Shown here piece by piece: positions 9,362 through 17,500 of a stretch of DNA of 64,000 nucleotides. The DNA comes from CAIQQQ01 sp040399685 (GTDB lineage: Bacteria; Pseudomonadota; Alphaproteobacteria; Acetobacterales; Acetobacteraceae). The DNA lies in the NCBI GenBank assembly GCA_040399685.1, contig JBBART010000001.1, positions 248,001 through 312,000 on the forward strand, written 5' to 3'. A model generated the notes under the pieces. That model did not search any database. It saw only the letters and a list, made by a program, of their open reading frames with translations, and was not told the DNA's origin. The first letter of the stretch is position 1. Each line of letters opens with the position of its first letter. Position numbers and translations under genes: made by a program.

Positions 9362-10983
9362 GCGGCCTGCTGTTGGCCACCGGCCTGGCGCTGCCGGTGG
9401 CGATGTTGCTCGCCTATCTGTCGCCTCGCCTGCGGGAGCGGGTGCCGGCATTGCTGCCGCTGGCGCCGGTGCCAGCGCTTGTGGCGGCATTGTTTGGGCA
9501 GGGCGGTGCGATTGTGCTGCCGCGCGCGCTGCTGGGCCTTAGCCTCGGGCTGGATGCGCCCGGGGCGGCGCTGCTGCTCGGGGTGGCTGCACTGCTGTGG
9601 ATTTTTGCAGGCTTTTACGCGTCGACCTGGCTGCGTGGCGAGGCGGGACGCGGCCGGTTCGTCATCTGGTGGCTGCTGACGCTGACCGGCAGCATCGGCA
9701 CCTTCATGGCGGCCGATCTGGTGAGCTTCTATCTGCTGTATTCCGTTGTCAGCCTCGCCGCCTATGGGCTGGTGGCGCATGACGGCACGGCGCGCGCCCA
9801 GCGTGCGGGCACCATCTACATGGCCGTGACGGTGCTGGGCGAGGCGTTCCTGCTGATGGCGTTCGTGTTCATGGCGCAGGCCACGCCGGGCGGCAGCCTG
9901 TTGATCCGCGATGCGGTGGCGGCATTGCCGGGGTCGCCGTGGCGTGCCGCGACGCTGGCGCTGCTGGTGCTGGGCTTCGGCAGCAAGATGGGGCTGGTGC
10001 CGTTGCACGTCTGGATGCCGGTGGCGCATCCGGCAGCGCCCATTCCGGCCTCCGCCGTGCTCAGCGGCGTGGCCGTCAAGGCGGGTGTCATCGGGTTCAT
10101 TCGGTTTCTGCCCTTTGCCGCAGTATTGCCGGTCTGGGGGGGGGCGCTGACGGCGGTTGGGTTTTGCACGGCCTTTTTCGCGGTGGCCGTCGGGATCACC
10201 CAGAGCAACGCAAAAACGGTTCTCGCCTATTCCACCGTCAGCCAGATGGGCGTGCTGGCTGCGGTGTTCGGCATGGGGCTGGCGGCGGGCGACCCCGGTG
10301 TGGCTTTGGTCGCGGCGTTTTATGCGGTGCACCACCTTCTGGTGAAGGGCGCGTTGTTCCTGGCCGTGGGCGTGGCCGGCGCTTCGGGGGGGCGCCGCGT
10401 TTGGCTGGTTCTGCTACCAGCCCTGGTTTTGTCGTTGAGCCTCGCGGGCTTGCCGTTGACCGGCGGTTTCTTGGCGAAACTGATGGTCAAGGCCCCATTG
10501 GGCAGCGGCGTGGTGGGTCTGCTGGGCACGCTGTCATCGGTCGGGACGGCGCTGCTGATGCTGCATTTCATGCGGCTTCTGGCGACCGTGACGGCGGTGG
10601 ATGCCACGGCATCGGCGCCCGTGCGACTGTCTGGGGTGTGGTTGGCGGCTGGGTTCGCGGCCGTTGCGGTTCCCTGGTGCGTCATGGCCGTGCTGTGGGA
10701 TGTCGCGGCGATTGGCATGTTGGCGCCCGGGGCAGTGTGGTCGGCGATCTGGCCGCTTCTGCTCGGCGGCGTGCTGGCCATCGCGTTGGGGCGTTGGGGG
10801 GGCAGGCTGCCGCGTGTTCCGGAAGGCGATGTGGTGGTGGTGGCCGAGCGGCTGGCCACCGTGGTGCGCGCCCGGGCCGATCTGTTCGTCCGCATGGACG
10901 AGATGCTGGGACAATGGACAGTGGCCGGCGTGTTGCTGCTGGCCGTGGCGATTGTTCTGGGGGCCGCGATGCTGGCCGGGTGA
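9358..10983 (+). CDS. second ND5-like antiporter subunit (MrpA/MrpD-like), TM5 Glu absent
   Basis: 541 residues from the ATG at 9358; an upstream extension to 9112 would overlap mrpD heavily and is rejected. The protein is a proton-conducting transporter paralogue with GSKMGLVPLHVWMPVAHPAAP (Lys present) and a second Lys in GVAVKAGV. It is about 540 residues, whereas a full MrpA is about 800, because the MbhD end is encoded with mrpB. At the place where TM5 normally reads W-E-L, this protein reads Y-S-V (Ser129), so the key glutamate is missing. It may serve as the MrpA-like subunit, a second MrpD, or a structural copy. It is the last gene of the operon. Confidence 0.85.
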   Translation: MSGLLLATGLALPVAMLLAYLSPRLRERVPALLPLAPVPALVAALFGQGGAIVLPRALLGLSLGLDAPGAALLLGVAALLWIFAGFYASTWLRGEAGRGRFVIWWLLTLTGSIGTFMAADLVSFYLLYSVVSLAAYGLVAHDGTARAQRAGTIYMAVTVLGEAFLLMAFVFMAQATPGGSLLIRDAVAALPGSPWRAATLALLVLGFGSKMGLVPLHVWMPVAHPAAPIPASAVLSGVAVKAGVIGFIRFLPFAAVLPVWGGALTAVGFCTAFFAVAVGITQSNAKTVLAYSTVSQMGVLAAVFGMGLAAGDPGVALVAAFYAVHHLLVKGALFLAVGVAGASGGRRVWLVLLPALVLSLSLAGLPLTGGFLAKLMVKAPLGSGVVGLLGTLSSVGTALLMLHFMRLLATVTAVDATASAPVRLSGVWLAAGFAAVAVPWCVMAVLWDVAAIGMLAPGAVWSAIWPLLLGGVLAIALGRWGGRLPRVPEGDVVVVAERLATVVRARADLFVRMDEMLGQWTVAGVLLLAVAIVLGAAMLAG

Positions 10984-11102
10984 CCGTGCGGCCGGCTGGT
11001 TCCAGCGACGCTGCTTCGCACGGGGCATTGCGGGATGGGCTGTATGCTGCAATCGTCATCCCGGGAGCGCGTTGGCCCCCCAGCGAAATGTCGGAGAAGA
11101 AC

Positions 11103-11441
11103 ATGTGCTGTCTGTTTCGGTCGCAGGATCATGCCAGCTACGCCGCTGAAACCCGTGCTGTGCGGGTGCACGGCCACGCCACGTCCATCCGCCTGGAAGC
11201 AGCGTTTTGGGAAACGCTCGAGGAAATCGCCCAGAAAGAGCAGATGACGGTGGCCCGCTTCATCGGCGTTCTTTATGACGAAGTGCTGTCCCAGCAGGGC
11301 GAGGTGGCCAATCTGGCGTCTTTCCTGCGCGTGACGTGCCAGCATTATCTGCGGCATCAGGATCTGCATGCGGCCCAGGTGGCGGAGCGGCTGGCGCGGG
11401 CCGCCAGGTTGGCCCGCGAAAACATCGCTGTCGTAGCCTGA
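11103..11441 (+). CDS. ribbon-helix-helix (RHH_4-type) small protein
   Basis: 112 residues from the ATG at 11103, which has GGAG at a good distance; an ATG at 11088 would add five residues. After a short Cys-containing N-terminus, HGHATSIRLEAAFWETLEEIA forms the strand plus first helix of the PF13467-type RHH domain, and a helix with LASFLRVTCQHYL follows. Members are common single-domain proteins in alphaproteobacteria and are presumed DNA-binding or aryl-sulfate-transferase-associated, but no target is known. It stands alone, 119 bp after the antiporter operon and 65 bp before the cytochrome c gene. Confidence 0.75.
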   Translation: MCCLFRSQDHASYAAETRAVRVHGHATSIRLEAAFWETLEEIAQKEQMTVARFIGVLYDEVLSQQGEVANLASFLRVTCQHYLRHQDLHAAQVAERLARAARLARENIAVVA

Positions 11442-11506
11442 TACTACCGCGATTGAATCGACCCTCCATAGAGTTTCCCAAGCGACAATCGCCCGGGGGA
11501 AGCAGA

Positions 11507-11908
11507 ATGGGTCAAATGACCGCGATGGCCTTCGCGGCCGTGGTGTTGGGGGTGATTGGACTACCGCGGGTAGCACAGGCCCAGTTCACTGTGCCGACAA
11601 CGCCACAGGTGGTGGATGCGGCCACCTTGTTCGCTCGCCAATGCGGCACGTGCCACGTGGCGAGTGTGGACGGAGGCCCGCGCCAGGGGCCGAACCTGCA
11701 TGGCGTGATGGGCCGGCGGGCCGGCAGCCTTGCCGGGTTCGCCTACACCGAAGGCTATGTGAATTCCGGCATCGTCTGGGATGAAGCCACCCTCGATTTC
11801 TATCTGACCAATCCACAGGCGATGTTTCCTGGTTCGGTCATGGCCTATCGCCAGGATGACCCGGCGGTGCGGCAGACCATCATCGCCTGGCTGAAGGAGC
11901 AACGCTGA
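11507..11908 (+). CDS. small exported monoheme c-type cytochrome
   Basis: 133 residues with a Sec signal peptide ending near A-Q-A|Q at residue 25. The single heme site is C46-G-T-C-H50, and the second axial ligand is probably Met112 in the PGSVM segment, as in class I cytochromes c. Length and motif order (CxxCH, GPNLHG, YTEGY, W near residue 91, PGxxM) match mitochondrial/c2-type cytochromes. The start at 11507 has a GGGGGAAG ribosome site. It is followed by a one-base overlap into the VOC gene and then by a GMC dehydrogenase, so it probably accepts electrons from that enzyme and delivers them to an oxidase such as the cbb3 enzyme encoded at 19-21 kb. Confidence 0.9.
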   Translation: MGQMTAMAFAAVVLGVIGLPRVAQAQFTVPTTPQVVDAATLFARQCGTCHVASVDGGPRQGPNLHGVMGRRAGSLAGFAYTEGYVNSGIVWDEATLDFYLTNPQAMFPGSVMAYRQDDPAVRQTIIAWLKEQR

Positions 11909-12303
11909 TGGCCAAGCCGATTCATTCCATGATCCGCGTGCTGAACGAAGCACGGTCGCTTGATTTCTACGACCGCGCCTTCGGCATGAAAGTGGCCCAG
12001 CGCCTGCCCTTCGATGACTTCACCTTGCTCTATCTCAAGACCGGCGAGAGTGATTTCGAGTTGGAACTGACGGTCAATGCAGGCCGCACCGAGCCTTATG
12101 TTCATGGTGACGCCTATGGCCACATTGCCTTTGTGGTCGATGACCTTGATTCCGAGCATGCCCGCTTCGTGGCGGAGGGGCTGCATCCGAACCCGGTGAA
12201 GGAGTTCCACCACGAAGGCCATCTGCTGGCGAAGTTTTTCTTCGTCACTGACCCCGACGGGTACCGCATCGAAGTGCTGCAAAAGCACGGCCGGTATCGC
12301 TGA
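11908..12303 (+). CDS. glyoxalase/VOC family protein (lactoylglutathione lyase-like)
   Basis: 131 residues, a complete single-chain VOC fold. The metal ligands of glyoxalase I are all present in the expected places: His6, Glu53 (or Glu51), His72 and Glu122 (E. coli GloA uses His5, Glu56, His74 and Glu122). FYDRAFGM and FVTDPDGYRIEV are typical. By family it would isomerise the hemithioacetal of glutathione and an alpha-ketoaldehyde, but VOC proteins also include epimerases and dioxygenases. Its position, sharing one base with the cytochrome stop and 29 bp before the dehydrogenase small subunit, suggests it handles the product or substrate of that dehydrogenase. Confidence 0.8.
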   Translation: MAKPIHSMIRVLNEARSLDFYDRAFGMKVAQRLPFDDFTLLYLKTGESDFELELTVNAGRTEPYVHGDAYGHIAFVVDDLDSEHARFVAEGLHPNPVKEFHHEGHLLAKFFFVTDPDGYRIEVLQKHGRYR

Positions 12304-12332
12304 CAACAAGAACAGGTTCTGGAGGACCGACC

Positions 12333-12881
12333 ATGAAGGACATCGACAAGCCGGAGGCCTTGAGCCGGCGCGGATTTCTGAAGACCACCGCGGCCGCTCC
12401 GGCGGCGGCCACCCTTGCGGTGGGCGTGGGGATTTCGTCTGACGCCGCGTGGGCGCAGGCTGGCAAGAACCTGACGCCGCATGAGATGGCGACGTTGGTG
12501 AAGATGGCGCGCGATATTTTCCCGCACGATCATCTGGCTGACAAATACTATATCGTCGCCTGTGCGTCGTATGAGGCGCTCGCCGCCGATGCCGGCAAGA
12601 AGGCGATGCTGACCGGCGGCGTGGCGCGGCTGGATGAGGATGCCGCCGCCCGCTTCCAGGCCGCCAACTATCTTGCGGTGAACTGGGAGGCCGATCGGGT
12701 GGCGTTGCTGCACGGCATTTCGCACACGCCGTTCTTCGCCAAGCTGCGCGGAGACCTTGTTGTGTCGCTCTACAACCAAAAGGAGCTGTGGCCGAAATTC
12801 GGCTACGAGGGCGCCTCGGCCGACAAGGGTGGCTACATCACCCGCGGCTTTGACGACATCGACTGGCTGCCGACGGTTTAA
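12333..12881 (+). CDS. Tat-exported small subunit of a GMC dehydrogenase (gluconate 2-dehydrogenase subunit 3 family)
   Basis: 182 residues. The N-terminus carries a twin-arginine signal, S11-R-R-G-F-L-K, followed by an Ala-rich hydrophobic stretch ending near A-W-A-Q. The mature part (LTPHEMATLVKMARDIFPHD, later ADRVALLHGI and FFAKLRGDLV) follows the gluconate-2-dehydrogenase subunit 3 pattern. This subunit acts as a hitch-hiker: it carries the Tat signal for the cofactor-loaded large subunit, which has none. GMC follows 14 bp downstream. A GGAGGA sequence precedes the ATG. Confidence 0.85.
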   Translation: MKDIDKPEALSRRGFLKTTAAAPAAATLAVGVGISSDAAWAQAGKNLTPHEMATLVKMARDIFPHDHLADKYYIVACASYEALAADAGKKAMLTGGVARLDEDAAARFQAANYLAVNWEADRVALLHGISHTPFFAKLRGDLVVSLYNQKELWPKFGYEGASADKGGYITRGFDDIDWLPTV

Positions 12882-12895
12882 GGGGGACAACGAAC

Positions 12896-14464
12896 ATGGC
12901 GAAATTCGATCTGAACGACGACACCGTTGTCTGCATCATCGGCTCCGGCGCCGGCGGCGGCACATTGGGCAACGAACTGGCGCAGCGCGGCGTGAAGGTG
13001 GTGATCCTCGAAGCCGGCGGACGCCACGAGACGCAGGATTTCATCAACGACGAGTGGGAGAGTTTTGCCCAGCTCGCCTGGACGGACATGCGCACCACGT
13101 CCGGCAGCTGGCGGGTGGCGAAGGATTTCCCGAATTTGCCTGCCTGGATCGTCAAGGCGGTGGGCGGTTCCACGACGCATTGGGCCGGTGCGTCGCTGCG
13201 CTTCCAGGAGCATGAGTTCAAGACCCGCACCACCTATGGCGAGGTGGCCGGCGCCAATCTGCATGACTGGCCGATCACGCTGGCCGAGCTGGAGCCTTAC
13301 TACACCAAGGCCGAGCAGAAGATGGGTGTGACCGGCACCAACGGCATTCCCCGCCTGCCAGGCAACAACAACTACAAGGTGTTGGCGGCCGGTGCGAAGA
13401 AGATGGGCTATAAGGACTTCCACAGCGGCAACATGGCCATCAACAGCCAGCCGCGGGACGGGCGGGGGGCGTGCCAGCAGATCGGGTTCTGCTTTCAGGG
13501 CTGCAAGTCCGGGGCGAAATGGTCCACGCTGGTCAGCGAGATCCCCAATGGCGAGGCCACCGGCAACATGGAGGTGCGGCCGCGCAGCATGGTGCTCAAG
13601 GTGGAGCATGATGCCGGCGGCAAGGTGACGGGGGTTGTCTATCTCGATGAGAAGGGCGTCACCCAGCGCCAGAAGGCGCGTGTGGTGGCGGTGGCCGGCA
13701 ATTCGATCGAAAGCCCGCGTCTGCTGTTGAACTCGGCGTCTTCGATGTTCCCAGATGGTTTGGCGAACTCGTCGGGCCAGGTGGGGCGCAACTATATGCG
13801 CCACATGACGGCCAGCGTTTACGCCACGTTCGAGAAGCCGGTGCATATGTATCGCGGCACCACCATGGCCGGCATCGTGCGCGATGAGGCGCGGCATGAC
13901 ACCAAGCGTGGGTTTGTGGGCGGCTATGAGATGGAGACGCTCTCGCTCGGCCTGCCGTTCATGGCGGCGTTCCTTGAGCCTGGCGGCTGGGGCCGCAGCT
14001 TCAGTTCGGCGATGGAGGATTATCCGAACATGGCCGGCATGTGGCTGGTGGGCGAGGACATGGCGCGCGAGACCAACCGCGTCACACTCGACCCGGTGGC
14101 CAAGGACAAGAACGGCCTGGCGGTGGCGAGCGTGCATTTCGACGATCATCCCAACGACATCGCCATGCGCAAGCACGGCTTTGCCCAGGGGGCCGGGATC
14201 TATGACGCGGTGGGCGCCACGCGGGTGATCAACACGACGCCGTATCCGAGCACCCACAACATGGGCACCAACCGGATGAGCGAGAAGCCGCGCGACGGCG
14301 TGGTGAACAAGTTCGGCCAGACGCATGACGTCAAGAACCTGTTCGTGTCCGATGGCAGCCAGTTCACCTCGGGTGCCGCGTGCAACCCGACGCTGACCAT
14401 CGTGTCGCTGGCGATAAGGCAGGCGGAGAACATGGCCGGCATGATGCAGCGCCGGGAGATTTGA
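12896..14464 (+). CDS. GMC-family FAD dehydrogenase large subunit with a 3Fe-4S-type Cys motif
   Basis: 522 residues. Residues 12-40 form the FAD-binding Rossmann fold (IIGSGAGGGTLGNELAQRG then VVILEAGG). GGSTTHWAG near residue 90 is the GMC FAD-contacting segment. C193, C199 and C203 are spaced CX5CX3C, the arrangement that binds the 3Fe-4S cluster in the Burkholderia FAD-glucose dehydrogenase alpha subunit. Near the C-terminus STHNMGTNRM and NPTLT supply the usual catalytic His and Asn. There is no signal peptide; export should use the preceding Tat subunit. Probable role: oxidation of a sugar, polyol or alcohol at the periplasmic face, with electrons passing through FeS to cytochrome c. 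The substrate is not readable. Confidence 0.88.
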   Translation: MAKFDLNDDTVVCIIGSGAGGGTLGNELAQRGVKVVILEAGGRHETQDFINDEWESFAQLAWTDMRTTSGSWRVAKDFPNLPAWIVKAVGGSTTHWAGASLRFQEHEFKTRTTYGEVAGANLHDWPITLAELEPYYTKAEQKMGVTGTNGIPRLPGNNNYKVLAAGAKKMGYKDFHSGNMAINSQPRDGRGACQQIGFCFQGCKSGAKWSTLVSEIPNGEATGNMEVRPRSMVLKVEHDAGGKVTGVVYLDEKGVTQRQKARVVAVAGNSIESPRLLLNSASSMFPDGLANSSGQVGRNYMRHMTASVYATFEKPVHMYRGTTMAGIVRDEARHDTKRGFVGGYEMETLSLGLPFMAAFLEPGGWGRSFSSAMEDYPNMAGMWLVGEDMARETNRVTLDPVAKDKNGLAVASVHFDDHPNDIAMRKHGFAQGAGIYDAVGATRVINTTPYPSTHNMGTNRMSEKPRDGVVNKFGQTHDVKNLFVSDGSQFTSGAACNPTLTIVSLAIRQAENMAGMMQRREI

Positions 14465-14470
14465 CGACGG

Positions 14471-14505
14471 CGGGCGGGGGAGGAGACTTGTCTCCCCCCC
14501 GCCCG
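14471..14505 (+). terminator. GC-rich hairpin after the dehydrogenase gene
   Basis: A 15-16-base arm rich in G (14471-14486) and its complement rich in C (14491-14505) enclose the loop CTTG, with one bulged A. It lies 7 bp after the GMC stop and about 45 bp before putA. There is no T-run, so it may be a stabilising or rho-dependent 3' end rather than a classical intrinsic terminator. Confidence 0.55.
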
Positions 14506-14550
14506 GCTGCACCGTGCAAGGCAGCGTTCCTTCAGCCAGGAGCCTGCGTG

Positions 14551-17500
14551 ATGCCGATCATCGAGCGTCGACAATCCCCCCTGCGTGACGCCGTCACCGC
14601 CCATACGCGGGCGGGGGAGGCTGAATGCGTCCGGGCCTTGCTGGAACGGGCAACGCTGCCGCCGGCCGTGGTTGCGCAGGCCGAGGCTTTGGCGCGGCGG
14701 CTGGTGGAGGCCCTGCGCGCGAAGGGCACGCGCGGCGCTGTTGAGGGGCTGGTGCGGGAATATTCGCTGTCGAGCCAGGAGGGGGTGGCGCTGCTGTGCC
14801 TCGCCGAGGCGTTGCTGCGGATTCCGGACCGGGCGACGCGGGACGCGCTGATCCGCGACAAGATCGCCCATGGCGACTGGCACGCCCATGTGGGGCATTC
14901 GCCGTCCCTGTTCGTCAATGCCGCCACCTGGGGGCTGGTGGTGACGGGAAGACTGGTGGCCACCAGCAGCGAAGGCGGGCTGTCGCACGCGCTGGGGCGT
15001 TTGATCGCGCGCAGCGGGGAGCCGGTGATCCGCAAGGGGGTGGACCTGGCGATGCGAATGATGGGCGAGCAGTTCGTCACCGGGCAGACGATTGACGCGG
15101 CGTTGGCGAACAGCCGTCGGCTGGAGGCTGTCGGGTTTCGCTATTCCTATGACATGCTGGGCGAGGCGGCGGTCACGCAGGAGGACGCGCTGCGGTATTA
15201 TGCCGAATACGAGAAGGCGATCCACGCCATCGGGGCGGCATCGGCCGGACGTGGCGTTGTGGCGGGGCCGGGGATTTCCATCAAGCTGTCGGCCCTGCAT
15301 CCGCGCTATGTGCGGGCGCAGCGGGAGCGGGTGATGGCGGAACTGTTGCCGCGCCTGCGGGCGTTGGCGGTGCTGGCGCGCGGCTATGACATCGGCCTCA
15401 ACATTGACGCGGAGGAAGCCTACCGGCTGGAAATGTCGCTCGACCTGTTGGAGGCGCTGTGCTTCCAGCCGACACTGGATGGGTGGGACGGCATCGGCTT
15501 TGTGGTGCAGGCCTATCAGAAGCGGGCGCCGTTCGTGCTGGACTGCCTGATTGATCTGGCCCGCCGCTCGGGCCATCGGCTGATGGTGCGCCTGGTGAAG
15601 GGCGCCTATTGGGACAGCGAGATCAAGCGCGCCCAGATGGACGGGCTGGAGGACTTTCCGGTGTTCACCCGCAAGGTGCATACCGATGTGTCCTATCTCG
15701 CCTGCGCCCGGCAGCTGTTGGCGGCGCCGGCTGAGATCTTTCCGCAATTCGCCACTCACAACGCCTATACCGCCGCCGCCATCCACGCCATGGCGGGCGA
15801 TGGGTTTCAAATGGGCGATTACGAATTCCAGTGCCTGCACGGCATGGGCGAGCCTCTGTATGAGGAGGTGGTGGGTGCGGACAGGCTGAACCGGCCGTGC
15901 AGGATCTATGCCCCGGTTGGCCCGCATGAGACGCTGCTGGCGTATCTGGTGCGAAGGCTGTTGGAAAACGGCGCCAATTCGTCGTTCGTCAATCGTATTC
16001 AGGATCCGGCGGTGTCGGTGGCGGAACTGGCGGCTGATCCGGTGGCGCTGGTGGCGGCCAGTCTCCCGATCGGGGCGCCGCATCCGGGCATTGCCTTGCC
16101 GCGTGATATCTTTGGTCCGGGACGGCGCAATTCGGCGGGGATCGATCTGGCCAACGAGCACCAGATCGCAGCGCTGGCCGCGGCGATCCGCGCCAATGCC
16201 GGCCGCGTGTGGCACGCAGGGGCGCCAGGGCTGGGGCGCGATGTGCGCAATCCGGCCGATCATCAGGATCGGGTGGGAACGGTCGTGGAGGCGGATGCGG
16301 CCTGTGTCGATCAGGCGGTGGCGGTGGCGGTTGGCGCAGCACCGGCCTGGGCTGCGACGCCGCCGGCTGTTCGCGCCGGCTATCTGCTGCGGGCGGCGGA
16401 TATCCTGGAAACGCGAGTGCCGGACCTGATTGGTTTGATCGTGCGCGAGGCCGGCAAATCCTATTCCAACGCCGTTGCTGAAATCCGCGAGGCGGTTGAT
16501 TTCCTGCGGTATTACGCAGCCGATCTGCGGGATCATTATCCGTCCGGCAGCCATGAGCCGCTTGGCGTGGTGGTGTGTATTTCGCCGTGGAATTTCCCTT
16601 TGGCGATTTTTATGGGCCAGGTCGCGGCGGCGTTGGCTTCGGGCAATGCCGTGCTCGCCAAGCCTGCCGAGGAGACGCCGCTGATCGCAGCCCAGGCGGT
16701 GGCGATCCTGCATGAGGCGGGGGTGCCGGCGGACATTGTGCAGCTTGTTCCCGGCGCCGGCGATGTGGGGGCGCGGCTGGTGGCCGATTGGCGCGTGCAG
16801 GGCGTGGTGTTCACCGGCTCGACGGAGGTGGCGCGGCTGATCCAGCGCCAGATCGCCACAAGGCTGGGCGATGACGGGGCGCCGGTTCCGCTGATCGCCG
16901 AGACCGGGGGGCAGAACGCGCTGGTGGTCGATTCGTCGGCTCTGGCCGAGCAGGTGGTGTCCGATGTGCTGACCTCCGCGTTCGACAGCGCCGGGCAGCG
17001 CTGTTCGGCGTTGCGGGTGCTGTGTCTGCAAGAGGACGCGGCGGACCGGATTCTGGCGATGCTGACGGGCGCGTTGGCCGAGATGGAGATCGGCAATCCG
17101 GATTGGCTGGCCACCGATGTCGGCCCGGTCATCACCGCCGAGGCGCGCGACTCGATCCTGGCCTATATCGCGGAGATGGATCTGAAGGGATTCAGGCTGC
17201 ACCAGATGAAGCTGCCGTCGATCTGCGCCCACGGAACCTTCGTGCCGCCGACGATCATCGAGCTTGGCAGCCTGTCTGACCTGGGTGCGGAGGTGTTCGG
17301 GCCGGTGCTGCATGTGGTTCGCTTCGCGCGCGAGCAGATGGAGCCGGTGGTCGATGCGGTGAATGCCACCGGCTATGGCCTCACCTTCGGCATCCACAGC
17401 CGCATCGACGAGACGATTGCGCGGCTGACGGCGCGCAGCCAGGCCGGCAACATCTATGTGAACCGCAACCTGGTGGGCGCCGTGGTGGGCGTGCAGCCGT

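Noticed and set aside
11103..11441. The ribbon-helix-helix protein as the detached DNA-binding domain of PutA
   Set aside because: It belongs to a different RHH family by its motif pattern, is five genes away, and is a complete stand-alone protein.
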